Shown here in pieces: positions 9,473 to 21,904 of a DNA stretch of 64,000 bases. The stretch spans positions 36,462,788 through 36,526,787 of the forward strand of contig CM039510.1 in assembly GCA_022432975.1 (NCBI GenBank). Reading direction: 5' to 3'. The notes below the pieces were generated by a model. It saw only the letters and a program-made list of their open reading frames with translations. It had not been told where the DNA came from and made no database searches. A program made the position numbers and the translations under genes. Numbering within the stretch: the stretch's first letter is position 1; every line of letters starts with the position of its first letter. The DNA comes from Begonia masoniana. Taxonomy: Eukaryota; Streptophyta; Magnoliopsida; Cucurbitales; Begoniaceae.

Positions 9473-10949
9473 TGATAAGTGTGTATTTTACACACTTATT
9501 TATACTTTTTACACTTGATTGGATAAGTTTTTCTCAAGTGTTTGAATGAATTTGATGTATTTTGTATAAGTGTGTAGACAATTTACCTAAAACAGGCTGA
9601 GGAAGAAAAGAACAAGCTGAGGAAGAAAAAGAAGAAACAAAGTGGAGATGAAGAGAAGAAAAAGAAGAAGAGAAGAAACAGTGAAGAAGGAGAAAACAGA
9701 GAAGGTGCCGGTCAATCGGCTATCTTAGGCGATCAATCGGCTGAAGCTAAGGAATTTTCAAGAAATAGGCGAAGCAGACAAGTAGTTGATCGGTCAGCCA
9801 TTTTGGGCGATCGATCGGCAGAAGAGAAAATAAATTGCACGAGAATTGTTGAATGAGACAGAGAAGGTGCCAATCGATCGCCACATTTCAGGCGATCAAT
9901 CGGCTGAAGAATATACGGATTATGAAGATAGAATAAGAGCCGATTGATCGGCTATTTCAGGCGATCGATCGGCCACAAATTTGGAAAGTAAAAATCGTCT
10001 AATCTCAACCATTGATCTGATGAGAGAGATCAAACTAGACCTAAAGAAAAAGAAGCAGAGAGGCAGAAGGGTATTCTGAAATTTTGGGCAAGCAGAGAAG
10101 CGATTCTAGAGATCAAGTTTTCGAGAGAGAGAGAGATCGGCGATTATTCAGAGACCGAAGAGGAGCAAGGATTCTGCAGAATTTTTATTCTTTCTCTTTT
10201 GTTGAAACCATGTTTACTTTTATTTATATCTGTGTTTTCTATTCTTCTAGTATGAACTAATTTTTTATTCTAGGGCTACGATGTAGCCAGACGATATTTA
10301 TTTTCTGTTTATTCGTTTAATTATATTCTATAAGTATTTCTTCCAATATTGTTGGCACATTTAATTTATATTCTTAAAGCTTGTAAATTTTTTTGCCAAT
10401 CTTTACTTGATTTTTGGGGTGTTTTGAGACTGAGAGGTGATAAACACACGAGCACTGAAATTAATGTCATAAATATACGTAGGCTAGAGATAGTTACGGT
10501 ATTGATGTGATCATTGAGTTTCTTGATTTATTTGTATTTGATTAATGTAGGATTTGAGACTGAGAAGTGATAACCTATTAATCAGATAACCTATGCAATG
10601 CTCGAGAAAGATTGTATTAGAATGTAGCGAAATCGATCATCAACATAGGAAGAATATTTATGAATATAATTATGAAGAACTGAAATAACTGTTGTCTTGG
10701 TGAAATCGTAGTACCTAGTTTTTATTCATTAGATTTAATTTCATTTTATCTGTTTCAATATTTAATATTAGTTTATTTTAATTGTTTTGATTGTTTATTT
10801 TAATTTCAATCCTTGAAATCATAAAACATTCAATTTAGAATTAAGATTAATTATTTTGATTATTAATTAACAAGTCCTCGTGGGTTCGATATTCTATATA
10901 TCACTGTATTATTTGTTGTGACTCATACACTTGCGAACTATTTTTCACA
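9473..10949 (+). repeat. 5' LTR of Athila-like element
   Basis: It begins TGATAAGTGTGTATTTTACAC, a start typical of Athila/Tat-group LTRs, and ends ACTATTTTTCACA ten bases before the primer-binding site. Length is about 1477 bp. It contains a GATCGATCGG-type array at about 9700-9975. The matching 3' LTR was not found; it would lie beyond the chromovirus that interrupts the 3' region at 31505. Confidence 0.85.
9700..9975 (+). repeat. Array of GATC(G/A)ATCGGC motifs in the Athila LTR
   Basis: About eight copies of a palindromic core (GCGATCGATCGGC and variants such as CGATCAATCGGC) occur in facing pairs separated by about 10 bp of TATTTCAG-like sequence. The same core recurs in the internal region of this element at 28870-29160. 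Confidence 0.85.
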
Positions 10950-10958
10950 ACAAGTTTT

Positions 10959-10976
10959 TGGCGCCGTTGCCGGGGA
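10959..10976 (+). other. Primer-binding site (Athila type)
   Basis: TGGCGCCGTTGCCGGGGA is the primer-binding site typical of Athila/Calypso-like elements, usually taken as complementary to a tRNA-Asp 3' end. It fixes the element's plus orientation. Confidence 0.93.
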
Positions 10977-11065
10977 CTTTAATATTAATATCGAATTAAT
11001 TATTTTTAGTTTTATTTTGAATTCTATTTATTTTATTTCTTTATTTTCAAGTTATTTTCAAGTGC

Positions 11066-12655
11066 ATGCATAAAGAAGGAAACGCTAATATTTTCCTGCT
11101 TAATCTTGAGATCGAGCGTACGTGTCGACAAAATCAGAGAGAAAGAAGAGAAATTATTCAACTAGCACGTGCCATCATGGAAGATAACGAGGAAGACAAT
11201 AATGATAACCGGACTTTACTTGATTATGTTATACCTACTGTATCCGGAGTGCACTCAGCTATTCGCAAACCGGCCATCGCTGCTAATTTTGAAATTAAGC
11301 CGGGTATCTTGCACATGATTCAACAATCCCAATTTAGTGGCTTACCTTCTGAAGACCCCAAAGATCATATTGCCAATTTTTTAAAAGTATGCGATACTTT
11401 CCGATTTCACAATGTGGAGGATGATGCAGTGAGGTTACGCCTATTTCCATTCTTATTACGGGATCGTGCGAAGAACTAGTTTAACTCTTTGCCAGCTAAT
11501 TCTATTAATACTTCTGAAGAGTTATGTTAGAAATTTCTTTCCAAGTTCTTTCCTTTCGAGAAGACCGCTAAGCTTCGCAACGATATAATCAACTTTAGTC
11601 AATTCAATGAGGAAACATTAAATGAGGCATGGGCACGTTTCAAGGATATGTTACGAAAGTTTCCAAACCATGGCCTACCGAAGTGGATGCATATTCAAAC
11701 TTTTTATGTGGGCTTATCTGCATCTATTAAAACTCTAGTCAATGCAGCTGTAGGTGGTGTTTTAATGAGAAAAACTGAAGAAGCCGCTTATGATTTTTTA
11801 GAGGAATTGGCATTTAATAATGACCAGTGTCCAGTGGAGCGATCAATTATGAAGCGCACAACGGGTACTCCAGAACTCGAGGCTATGAAAGCTTTAATTT
11901 TACAAGTTGCCTCATTAACTAAATAACTACAGGAATCTCATATGGCAGCGAGTGTTGGGAAAACATCGAAAGTTAGATGTCAGTGGTGTCAAGGGCCGCA
12001 TTTGAGTGAAGAATGTAAAGAGGGAAATCCTATGTCGAATGAACCCGCAGAACAAGCTAACTATATGGGCAATTTTAATCATCAAGGCAATCTCAATTTT
12101 AATACTTATAATCCAGGATGGCGACAACACCCAAATTTTTTATGGAGGAATTCTCAAAATTCTATGCAGCCACTTCAAGCAGCTCAACCTGGTCCGTCTC
12201 AACAAGTGGAGAAGAAAAATGATCTTGAAATAGCCCTTATGCAGTTTATGACCGAGACCCGTACAGCGATTCAAAATCAATCAACTCAAATTCGAAGTCT
12301 TGAAAATCAACCTTGTAAATTCGCAAGCGTTATTAATGGAAGACCTTAAGGCTCACTACCAAGTAACACAGAGGTGAATCCAAAAGATCATTGTAATGCA
12401 ATCACCACTCGAAAAGGAATAGTAAATGAACCAGTGCAAAAAGAGAAAAATGTGCCAAAAGTTGTTAATGAGGAGCCCAATGCTGGTGAAGTTCAAAAGT
12501 CACTACCATCTCATCAATCACCTCCGGTGCCATTTCCATAAAGATTGAAAAATGTGAAGCTTGATAAACAATTTTCTTAATTCCATGATGTCTTCAAGAA
12601 GCTCCACATTAATATTCCGTTTGCCGATGCGTTGGAACAAATGCAGAGTTATGCC
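11066..12655 (+). pseudogene. Athila gag
   Basis: From ATG 11066 the frame encodes a retroviral-type Gag: the IKPGILHMIQQSQFSGLPSEDPKDHI block, the SKFFPFEKTAKLRNDI block, EAWARFKDMLRKFPNHGLP, then a knuckle-like CQWCQGPHLSEEC near 11978-12016 and a Q/P-rich tail. Stops at 11477, 11528, 11924, 12347, 12539 and 12578 all lie in one register, with no frameshift. Most are readable as CAA/CAG to TAA/TAG or TGG to TAG. The frame continues into pol without a shift, as expected for a single gag-pol frame. Non-functional through point decay. Confidence 0.9.
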
Positions 12656-14947
12656 TAATTTATGAAAGATATTCTTTCACACAAGTGCAAAATAGAGGAG
12701 TGTGGTATTATAGCTCTTACAGAAGAATGCAATGCTATTATTCAGAGGAAGCTCCTTAAAAAATTAAAGGATCCGGGAAGTTTTACTGTACCTTGCGAGA
12801 TTGGCAATTCTGTATTTACTAGGGCACAATGTGATTTGGGGGCGAATATTAATTTGATGTCTTTGTCTATATTCTGGAAACTCAATCTAGGCGAAGCAAA
12901 GCCGACAGGGGTTACATTATTGATGGCCGATCGCTTTATTAAACACCCGAGAGGAATCATTGAAGTTGTGTTCGTAAAAGTCGACAAATTCATATTCCCT
13001 ACTGATTTTATTGTGCTTGATATGGAAGAAGATCGAGATGTGCCGATTATTTTGGGTAGACCATTCCTTGCTACGGGTCGTGCCTTTATTGATGTACAAA
13101 AAGGTAAATTGAGTTTGAGAGTGCAGGATGAAGAAGTCACATTTAATGTCTTCAAAGCCATGAAGTATCCAGGGGATACCAGTGATGTTTTTCGTGTTGA
13201 AGTTATCGAGTCTGCGATAGATGAAGTTGTATTTCAACCAGATGACCCTTTAGAAGCATGTATGTTTGAGCAGAATTATTTTCTAGAAGAGGACAAGGAA
13301 GTACGTTGTTATGCGATGTGGAAGGACTCTTATAAGCCGAATAGGAGGAAGTATTATGAAAATTTGGGGGAAGGCCCGTCACGCACGTTACCATCCATTG
13401 AGCAACCACCAGTGTTAGAACTGAAGACACTACCTGCCCATTTAAAATACGCATATTTACAGGCCCCATCTTCGTTACCAGTAATCATTTATGCTGATTT
13501 ATCCAAAGAAGAAAAAGAGAAATTACTCCGAGTTTTCCGAAAATTCAAATCGACAATGGGGTGGACTTTTGCTGATTTAAAGGGAATAAGCTCATCTTTT
13601 TATATGCATAGAATTCTTATGGAGGAAGGTCACAAACCATTAGTGGAACACCAACAACGTCTCAACCCCACCATGAAAGAAGTAGTGCGAAAAGAAATCT
13701 TAAAGTGGTTAGATGCCGGGGTGATATATCCAATTTCTGACAGTTCATGGGTTAGCCCCGTCCAGGTTGTACCGAAAAAGGGCGGGATGACAGTTGTGCA
13801 AAATGAAAATAATGAGCTCATTCCTACTCGCACTGTTATCGGTTGGCGCATATGTATGGACTATAGGAAATTAAACAAGGCTACAAGAAAATATCACTTC
13901 CCACTTCCGTTTATTGATTAGATGCTTGATAGGCTCTCAGGACACGAATTTTATTGTTTTCTTGATGGTTACTCCAGGTACAATCAAATTGCCATAGCTC
14001 CCGAAGACCAAGACAAAACTACATTTACCTGCCCGTACGACACCTTTGCATTTTGACGGATGCCCTTTGGTCTTTGTAACTCTCCGGCCACTTTTCAATG
14101 ATGTATGATAGCAATATTTTCTGACATGGTCGAATGCATTATTAAGGTATTCATGAATGATTTTTCTATTTTTGGGTCTTCTTTTGATCGTTGTCTGGAG
14201 AATCTGAATCTGGTGCTTCAACGTTGTGCTGAGACAAATCTAGTGCTAAATTGGGAAAAATGTCATTTCATGGTACGGGAAGGTATTGTATTAGGCCATC
14301 GGGTATCATCAAAAGATATAGAAGTGGATCGTGCCAAGATTGATACGATTGAGAAGTTATCACCACCTATCTCAGTTAAGGGAGTGAGGAGTTTTTTGGG
14401 ACACGCCGGATTTTATCGTCGATTCATCAAAGACTTCAGTAAGATCACAAAGCCATTATGTAACCTACTGGAAAAGGGTGTGGAGTTTAAGTTTGATACT
14501 GAGTGTTTAAAGGCGTTCAATTTATTGAAAGAAAAGCTCATTTCAGCACCTATCATAGTGGCACCTGATTCGAACCATCCTTTCGAAATTATAAGCGATG
14601 CCAATGATTTTGCAATTGGCGCAGTGTTAGGGCAACGAAAAGATAAAACCTTCCGAACTATTTACTATGCAAGCCGAGTCCTTAATAAAGCCCAGTTGAA
14701 TTATGCTACGACAGAAAAAGAACTACTTGTAGTTGTATTCGCCTTCGACAAATTTCGTCCTTATCTTATCGGCAATAAGGTAATAGTTTTCATTGATCAT
14801 TCAGCCATTAAATACCTTATGGTCAAGAAAGATGCAAAGCCTCGCCTCATTCATTGGGTTTTATTACTCCAAGAGTTCGATATGGAAATTAGAGATAAAA
14901 AAAGCACGGAAAATCTAGTGACAGATCACCTGTCAAGACTACAACCT
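12656..14947 (+). pseudogene. Athila pol: protease, reverse transcriptase, RNase H
   Basis: The same register as gag continues. The protease region (CDLGANINLMSLSIF, then VPIILGRPFLATGRAFID) is Athila-like, with the active triad written DLG. The RT follows (WVSPVQVVPKKGG, CMDYRKLNKATRKYHFPLPFID, RMPFGLCNSPATF). Its catalytic block reads FMNDFSIFG, where Athila copies usually have FMDDFSVFG: the first Asp of the pair is Asn (GAT to AAT), another G to A change. RNase H follows with [29 protein letters not shown] and [10 protein letters not shown]. Stops at 12656, 13919, 14054 and 14099 are in frame; 13919 fits CAG to TAG, the latter two CGA to TGA. No frameshift was seen. Confidence 0.9.
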
Positions 14948-15189
14948 TAGGAACATATGCATGAGGATGAAATATCAATTGTTGATACCTTTTCGGATGA
15001 ACAACTCTTTAGTGTCGACAATACTCCATGGTTCGCAAATATCGTCAATTTCCTCGCTAGTGGTGTTATACCCATAGAGCCTTTAGCTCATAAACGAAAG
15101 AAATTTGTTGATGATGCTAAAAGATATTATTAGGATGATCCATTTCTTTACAAGCACTGTGCGGATCAGGTCATAAGGCGGTGCATTCC
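14948..15189 (+). pseudogene. Athila pol linker and integrase start, split by an insertion
   Basis: In-frame sequence ([46 protein letters not shown]) leads into the integrase. Stops at 14948 and 15131; the latter fits TGG to TAG in YYWDDPFLYK. The frame stops at ATTCC, the target site of the element at 15190, and resumes in register at 26731. Confidence 0.88.
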
Positions 15190-17229
15190 TGTAACGCCCC
15201 GAGTTATCTGAACCCGGTTTGCTACTCATAACGCTGAACCGAACCATGACGTCTTGATGCAAAATTTAAAATTTTACTCGACAGCCAAAATTTGACTTTT
15301 TCTAAAACTAAATATATTTTAAAACTTGCAGTGGAAAATCAATTGGACATCAATGAAGCTAAGTGACCTGTGAAAACATTTTAAAATGACTGTTGGAAGT
15401 GTTAAGAGTAGTTGGCTAAAAGACGTAAAGCTAAAAAAATAAACGCGGAATGCCCGTGAAGTTGCCGAAGTCGAACACATCTGCCGACGACAAAGTCAAC
15501 GGAAGAAGCAGAAATAGGGATTAGGAGGTTTCTACCGATGACGTGTACAAACAACGCACCACCATTTACCGATAAGCCAACCCAACTACATCTGCCGATG
15601 AAGGCAACATAACTTCATCTGCCGATGAAGTCAACAAAACTTCATCTGCCGATGAAGTCAACAAAACTTCATCTGCCGATGGAGTCAACATAACTTCGTC
15701 TACCGATAGATTTCCATCTGCCGATAGACAAGCACGCGACATCCACCGGCAACGACATTACGACTCCTTCCGATAAGATTAAAATACACGCTACATCTGC
15801 CGATAGCAAAACTACAGGTTTTGCGACTTGCACCTGCCGATGACGTCAGCCGGATGTTCTCTCTCTCATCCAACGACTTTACTGAAGGCACCTTCCGATA
15901 GGCAAAACGACAAAACTAACATCCAGAAACAAACCAAATCACTGCCCTTCCCAAATTCAGTAAAAACAATGTTTTCAAAATCCAACAGAATACCAATATC
16001 AGAAGATTCTCAAAAATGTTTTCAAAGCCTTGAAACCACTATTGTCATAAAGTTTTCAGTAAAACATCTATACCAAACTAGTTACCCTCAACTCAACACC
16101 TGCAGCCATGGATTAAACCGCCTCAACAGATGACCAAACCGATGCCTGAAAATGCTCCTCCAACCAGCCTATTCCTCATGTTGGTCGATAAACATACCTT
16201 CAGTAACTTCTTCACCTACATCACAAAACTCATCTATTAGCCTAATGCCAAGCAAGTAGAGTGATGAATGAAATGGATCAATGAAGCAATAATTTCCCTA
16301 AACATGCGGTCTCTACTTTCTCATCTCAGTTGTATTCAAATTTGTTCTCTGTTGATCCCTCTGTACGATGGGAAAGTGGATCAGTCATCCCCCAAAGCAT
16401 ACATCCTCTGATCTCAATTAAGGGGCGGATTAATTCCCTTAACAGTTAACTGGTCTGATCCCCCTGTAGGATTGGGAAGTTGATCATTTTTCCCAAAACC
16501 TTAATCCTCTGTTCACAGTTAAGGGGCGGATTAATCCCCCTTAACAGTTGTTCTGATCATTCTGCTCACACTTACCATGCGTTTCATGTAAATTCATTTT
16601 CGTAATCTTTCAAAAACATGATGCATGACAACTGGAAAATAAACATACAAAACATACATAAACCCTACTGTTTTGTGATGTAGGCCCGAAGGCACAAACA
16701 AACTCTACTTACCTGGATTCTTGGCGAGTGCTCGGTTAGGAGCTTCTTCGGGATCTTTCTCACCTAGAACATAAACAGAACATTAAGTCAACTTGTACTA
16801 AACCTCATTCTAAGGCATTCAGAAAACCTAAGGGAATAGTTGGGAGTTCTGATCGCCAAGCATTACTGATTCTATGCTAAACCCGTATCTACTCACTTTC
16901 CTGATGAGTTCCCAAAATAGATATCTAACACTTCCCCCATACAATCTTCCTTAGTTACTAAGTCAGAAAAATCGAGGTAGAAACTTACCTAGCTCGTCGA
17001 ACGGACTCGGGGAAGGAAATCGCCTGGGAAGTCTGCTGGTTTGAGCTGAAAACCGAGAGCAAGAATGAATAGTGGCGGCTGAGCTCAATAGATTCTTTCT
17101 AAATAGGTTATCCACTAATAAGTTTTTAATTTACCATAATGCCCTTGCATATTCATTCATTAGCCTAATCCATATTTGCACATCTTAATTTGACAAATTA
17201 AATTGGGTTTAATGGAACCGGGTGCTACA
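15190..17229 (-). repeat. 3' LTR of chromovirus E1
   Basis: On the minus strand it runs TGTAGCACCCGGTTCC...GGGGCGTTACA. Sense order from 17229 down: leader, donor GTAAGT at 16712-16707, box I 16684-16670, hairpin duplication, box II 16229-16215, array of TGACTTCATCGGCAG-like units (15480-15850), LTR end. It matches the right LTR closely. Confidence 0.95.
16215..16712 (-). other. Intron-like module with complementary end boxes, E1 3' LTR
   Basis: Sense donor ATCCAG|GTAAGT at 16712. Box I CCTACATCACAAAAC (16684-16670) and box II GTTTTGTGATGTAGG (16229-16215) are perfectly complementary over 15 nt. CTAAT, a plant branch-point consensus, lies about 22 nt before the TGTAG acceptor that ends at 16216. 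Implied intron: 497 nt. The right LTR keeps the same boxes at 26180-26166 and 25726-25712. Confidence 0.65.
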
Positions 17230-17264
17230 GTCTACCCTCCTTAAAAGAATTTTGTCCTCAAAAT

Positions 17265-20200
17265 TCAGTACCTGAACAGTTCTGGGTGTTGGTCCATTAT
17301 GTCTTGTTGGCACTCCCATGTTGCCTCCTCTGTGTTCTGATTGTGCCACAAGACTTTCACCAGCGGCACTTCTTTGTTGCGTAGTACCTTTACTGCATAA
17401 TCCAGAATCTTTATCGGCTTCTCCTCGTAGGTAAGTGTAGGTTGAATTTCAATGCTTTGCTGTTCAACAACTTGGGACGGATCCCGCACACACTTCTTCA
17501 ACATAGAGACATGGAACACGTCATGTATTCCTCCCATAGAAGCTGGTAGCTGTAACTGATAGGCTGCCTTCCCAATCCTTTTCAGAATTGAGAAAGGACC
17601 AACAAATCTAGGATTCAGTTTGCCTCTCTTTCCAAATCTCACAACTCCTTTGAATGGTGATACTTTAAGAAAAACTTCATCGCCTACTTCGAACTCTAAT
17701 TCTCTGCGTCTTCTGTCAGCATAGCTCTTCTGTCGGCTTTGAGCTGTTAAGATCCTCTGACGGATGAGAGCAACCTTCTCAATAGTCTGCTGCACAATGT
17801 CAGGACCAAGCAACTGTGCTTCACCAACTTCGTCCCAGTACAAAGGAGATCTACATCTTCGTCCATACAAAGCTTCATACGGTGTCATTCCTATTGTTGC
17901 TTGAAAACTGTTATTATAAGAAAACTCCACCAAGGACAGATACTTGCTCCAATAACCTTGAAAATCCAAAACATATGCCCGAAGCACATCCTCTAATGTT
18001 TGAATGGTTCTTTTCGATTGTCCATCTGTTTGAGGGTGAAAGGCTGTACTGAAGTTTAGCTGTGTGCCCATGGCTTTATGTAAACTCTTCCAAAATTTGG
18101 ATGTGAATCTAGAGTCTCGGTCCGAAACTATAGTAACTGGAACTCCATGTAGTCGCACAACCTCCTGCACATACAATTCAGCTAACTGATCCATAGAGTA
18201 AGTCACCTTGATGGGTAAGAAATGGGCTGATTTGGTTAATCGATCGATTATCACCCAGATTGCATCATGTCCTTTTACTGTTCTGGGTAATCCTACAATA
18301 AAGTCCATGGTTATCTGCTCCCATTTCCATTCAGGGAGTGGTAATGGCTGCAACATTCCTGCAGGTCTCTGATGTTCAGCCTTAACCCGCTGGCAGATCA
18401 AACATAGTCCTACATGTTCAGCAACGCTCCGCTTCATTCCTGGCCACCAATAAGTCTGCTTAAGGTCTCTGTACATCTTTGTACTACCAGGATGAACGGA
18501 AAATCTAGAAGAGTGAGCTTCAGAAAGGATTTCATCACGAAGCTCTTTATTGGCTGGCACAAAATATCTATTCCTGAACTTAAGTATTCCATCATCAGTA
18601 TAATTGAAGTCTAAATTGTCAGTAGAATCCATGCTCGACTTGAACTTTTTACACTCCTCATCAATGTCCTGGGTTTCCTTTATCTTTTCTAGAATGGTAG
18701 GTTTCAAAGAGATAGCAGAAAGCATAGCTGCTACATTGGACACAGTTTCTAGGTTAAACTTGTGAAATTCAGTCTCTAAGGCAACCGGCATATCCAGAAT
18801 CAAAGCTGAGGCTGACGGTACTACTCTACTTAATGCATCAGCCACCACATTGGCCTTACCAGGGTTGTATTTAATCTCAAAATCGTAGTCTTTAACAAAC
18901 TCCAACCATCTACGTTGTCTCATGTTTAATTCTTTCTGCGTGAAAATATACTTCAGACTTTTATGATCCGAAAATATTTCACAAGTCTGTCCATACAAGT
19001 AGTGCCTCCAAATCTTTAATGCAAAAACCACCGCAGCTAATTCTAAATCATGCGTAGGATAATTCTTCTCATGCACCTTTAATTGCCTAGAAGCATAAGC
19101 TATGACCTTACCATCTTGCATCAAAACACAGCCAAGTCCAATTTTGGAAGCATCACAATAAATACTAAACTTACCATTTTCAACAGGAAGGGTTAGTATA
19201 GGTGCATTAGTCAATTTCTGCTTTAAGGTTTGGAAGCTGGACTCACACTCCTCAGTCCAAGCATACTCTATGTTTTTCCTAGTTAAACGAGTGAGGGGTG
19301 TCGCAACCTTCGAGAATCCTTCAATAAACTTCCTGTAATACCCTGCTAACCCGAGGAAACTCCTAATATCAGAAGCATTCTTCGGTTGAGGCCATTCCTT
19401 AACCGCACGAACTTTGGCTGGATCGACAGATATTCCATCCCCAGAGATCACGTGACCGAGAAAGTGAACTCTGTCCAACCAAAACTCACACTTGGAAAAC
19501 TTAGCATAAAGCTGGTGCTGTCTGAGTAATCCTAACACCAAACTCAAATGCGTTGCATGCTCATCCTTATTTCTAGAATAAATTAAGATATCATCAATGA
19601 ATACAATGACAAACTTGTCTAGAAACTCATGAAACACTCTATTCATGAGATCCATGAAAGCTGCTGGTGCATTTGTCAAACCAAAGGACATAACCAAAAA
19701 TTCGTAATGTCCATATCTCGTACGAAAGGCAGTCTTTGGTATATCCTCAGACTTAACCTTCAATTGGTAGTACCCCGATCTTAAGTCAATCTTAGAGAAA
19801 ACTCGTGCACCTTGAAGTTGGTCAAACAAATCATCGATCCTAGGTAATGGGTACTTATTCTTGATGGTTAACTTATTTAATTCTCGGTAGTCAATGCACA
19901 TGCGCATTGATCCATCCTTTTTCTTGACAAAGAGAACTGGTGCACCCCACGGCGAATAACTCGGTCGTATGAACCCTTTTTCCATCAGTTCCTCTAACTG
20001 TTTCTTTAACTCCTTGAGTTCTGCTGGTGCTAATCGGTATGGATTCTTAGATACTGGCTCAGCACCAGGATAGACATCTACTACAAATTCAATCTCCCTA
20101 TCAGGTGGTAAACCAGGCAGGTCATCAAGGAAAACTTCAGGGAAATCTTGAGCTATTGGAACCTTTTGGAGACTCGGTTCTCCTACCGGTTTTGTGTCCA

Positions 20201-21785
20201 AAACACTGGCCAGAAAGCATGAATACTCACTGCATAAGGAAGATCTAGCACTAAAAGCGGCTAAAACAGACATCCTCTTATCTTTCTTCGAGGCTTGGAA
20301 AGTGTGTCTTAAACCACCAGGGGGTTGAAAACTAACTAAGCCAGTTCTACAATCTATCGTAGCATAGTGCTTAAACAACCAATCCATTCCTAAGATTACA
20401 TCAAATCCCATGATCTCTAAAATAATGAGATCAGCAGGTAGGTTCTTACCTTCTACTGTCACTACACTATTAAGCAGCATACGACTAGAGCGCATGTGTT
20501 TACCAGAAGGTAAAGCAACATTAAACATATGCTCAGAAAGTGAAGACTTAACGTCTAATTTATCAGCAAATGCAGACGCTATGAAGGAATGTGTTGCACC
20601 TGAATCTATTAAAGTAAATGTAGGCATAAAATTGACTAGTATGGTACCTGACACAACAACAGGCTGATCTTCATCACCCGATTCTACCATGGAGAATATT
20701 CTTGGCTTAACATTCACAGGGCCATTCTTCAGAGCTGGACAATCCCTACTCATGTGGCCAACTTTATTACAATTATAACAGCGAAGGACTCTGGGCTTTG
20801 GGCAATCCTTAAGCAGATGCCCGGTCTCCTCACAGTTGAAACACTTCCCTGCGCTAATACTACACTCTCCCGGGTGAAATCTTAAACACTTTGGGCATTG
20901 AGGGAACTTCCTAGTATCTGGTGTCTTCTTCTCCTTCCCTTGACTGCTCTGGCCCTCACCGGGCCTCTTCGTTCCCCTGTGATGGTGTGGCTGGGCAAAC
21001 TTTCGTGGAGCCGCACTAAACCCAGCACACTTCATCTCCGCCTCTTCCACTTCTAATGCCGTGGACACTACTTCACTGTAGGACAATCCTTTTATACCCG
21101 AGAACTTGACTCCTCTATAAATCTCAGGTTTCAGCCCATGCACAAATTGGAACACTTTATCCTCATCTCTGCGTGCGAGGTGTCCGGCAAACCTTGATAG
21201 GGATTCAAACTGTCTGCTGTATTCAGCTACGGTCCCTGTCTGTTTCAAGTTCATGAACTCCAACTTCTTTGTGGTCTGTACAGTACTGTTAAAATACTTC
21301 TCGTAGAAAATCTCCTTAAATTGCGTCCAAGTCATCGTAAGAACATCATGGGTGGTCTCCATCGTTTCCCACCAAAGTTGAGCATCACCGGCAAAGTGGA
21401 AGGTTGCCAAAATGACCTTTTCTCCTTCTCCCACATTGGCACACCTAAACATGCTTTCTATCTTTTTCAACCATTCCTCGGCCACAATTGGATTAGCTGA
21501 CTTTCCATCAAAAGTGGGTGGTCGCAACCTCCTAAACCTCTCTCCTGCCTGTTCATTGCTGGAACCCGAGTTGGCACTTCCTTGTACCTCTCGGTTCAGT
21601 AGCAGTCCCAACTGATCGGACTGCTGGCGCATCATATCAGATTGCTGGCGTACCAAGTCTGTCAGCTGCCTGATCACACCAGAATTCTCAGTACTCTCCG
21701 GGTTTGGTGTCCCCCTCTGTACTCTCGGTCTACCTGGTCGTCTAGACATTTTACTATATCCCTGTAAAAGGTTAACTATTCTCAT
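17265..21785 (-). CDS. Gag-pol polyprotein of chromovirus E1, uninterrupted frame
   Basis: 1506 codons. Gag domain at about residues 85-250; zinc knuckles [14 protein letters not shown] (315-328) and [14 protein letters not shown] (336-349) after a CPKC...HPGEC half-knuckle. Protease DSGATHSF starts at residue 394. RT carries YPLPRIDD (645-652), [10 protein letters not shown] (701-710) and VFIDD (728-732). RNase H has D878, E915 and D940. Integrase has H1091/H1098 with C1128/C1131, then D1161 and D1222; residue 1258, exactly 35 residues on, is Lys (codon 18014-18012) where homologues have the catalytic Glu. A GPF module (1396-1398) and a chromodomain-like tail (1452-1506) follow. The likely true start is Met13 (MSRRPGRPR). 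The protein would make virus-like particles and cDNA, but the integrase is predicted inactive. Confidence 0.95.
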   Translation of the reverse strand: MRIVNLLQGYSKMSRRPGRPRVQRGTPNPESTENSGVIRQLTDLVRQQSDMMRQQSDQLGLLLNREVQGSANSGSSNEQAGERFRRLRPPTFDGKSANPIVAEEWLKKIESMFRCANVGEGEKVILATFHFAGDAQLWWETMETTHDVLTMTWTQFKEIFYEKYFNSTVQTTKKLEFMNLKQTGTVAEYSRQFESLSRFAGHLARRDEDKVFQFVHGLKPEIYRGVKFSGIKGLSYSEVVSTALEVEEAEMKCAGFSAAPRKFAQPHHHRGTKRPGEGQSSQGKEKKTPDTRKFPQCPKCLRFHPGECSISAGKCFNCEETGHLLKDCPKPRVLRCYNCNKVGHMSRDCPALKNGPVNVKPRIFSMVESGDEDQPVVVSGTILVNFMPTFTLIDSGATHSFIASAFADKLDVKSSLSEHMFNVALPSGKHMRSSRMLLNSVVTVEGKNLPADLIILEIMGFDVILGMDWLFKHYATIDCRTGLVSFQPPGGLRHTFQASKKDKRMSVLAAFSARSSLCSEYSCFLASVLDTKPVGEPSLQKVPIAQDFPEVFLDDLPGLPPDREIEFVVDVYPGAEPVSKNPYRLAPAELKELKKQLEELMEKGFIRPSYSPWGAPVLFVKKKDGSMRMCIDYRELNKLTIKNKYPLPRIDDLFDQLQGARVFSKIDLRSGYYQLKVKSEDIPKTAFRTRYGHYEFLVMSFGLTNAPAAFMDLMNRVFHEFLDKFVIVFIDDILIYSRNKDEHATHLSLVLGLLRQHQLYAKFSKCEFWLDRVHFLGHVISGDGISVDPAKVRAVKEWPQPKNASDIRSFLGLAGYYRKFIEGFSKVATPLTRLTRKNIEYAWTEECESSFQTLKQKLTNAPILTLPVENGKFSIYCDASKIGLGCVLMQDGKVIAYASRQLKVHEKNYPTHDLELAAVVFALKIWRHYLYGQTCEIFSDHKSLKYIFTQKELNMRQRRWLEFVKDYDFEIKYNPGKANVVADALSRVVPSASALILDMPVALETEFHKFNLETVSNVAAMLSAISLKPTILEKIKETQDIDEECKKFKSSMDSTDNLDFNYTDDGILKFRNRYFVPANKELRDEILSEAHSSRFSVHPGSTKMYRDLKQTYWWPGMKRSVAEHVGLCLICQRVKAEHQRPAGMLQPLPLPEWKWEQITMDFIVGLPRTVKGHDAIWVIIDRLTKSAHFLPIKVTYSMDQLAELYVQEVVRLHGVPVTIVSDRDSRFTSKFWKSLHKAMGTQLNFSTAFHPQTDGQSKRTIQTLEDVLRAYVLDFQGYWSKYLSLVEFSYNNSFQATIGMTPYEALYGRRCRSPLYWDEVGEAQLLGPDIVQQTIEKVALIRQRILTAQSRQKSYADRRRRELEFEVGDEVFLKVSPFKGVVRFGKRGKLNPRFVGPFSILKRIGKAAYQLQLPASMGGIHDVFHVSMLKKCVRDPSQVVEQQSIEIQPTLTYEEKPIKILDYAVKVLRNKEVPLVKVLWHNQNTEEATWECQQDIMDQHPELFRY

Positions 21786-21890
21786 AAATATCTAATAACT
21801 AAAACTAACATAAACACTTACAGTTGTTGGAGTACTTCCATGCAACGATCGGCACTGTTGAGTAATTCTTTGAATGGTTTAACCAAATGG

Positions 21891-21904
21891 CTCTGATACC
21901 AACT
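21891..21904 (-). other. Primer-binding site of E1 (tRNA-iMet type)
   Basis: On the minus strand TGGTATCAGAGCCA follows the 5' LTR end after two bases. This is the standard complement of the initiator-Met tRNA 3' end used by plant gypsy and copia elements. Confidence 0.92.

Noticed and set aside
15828..16133. 101-codon ORF repeated at 25325-25630
   Set aside because: It recurs only because both lie in the two E1 LTRs, antisense to the element; it spans no recognisable domain.
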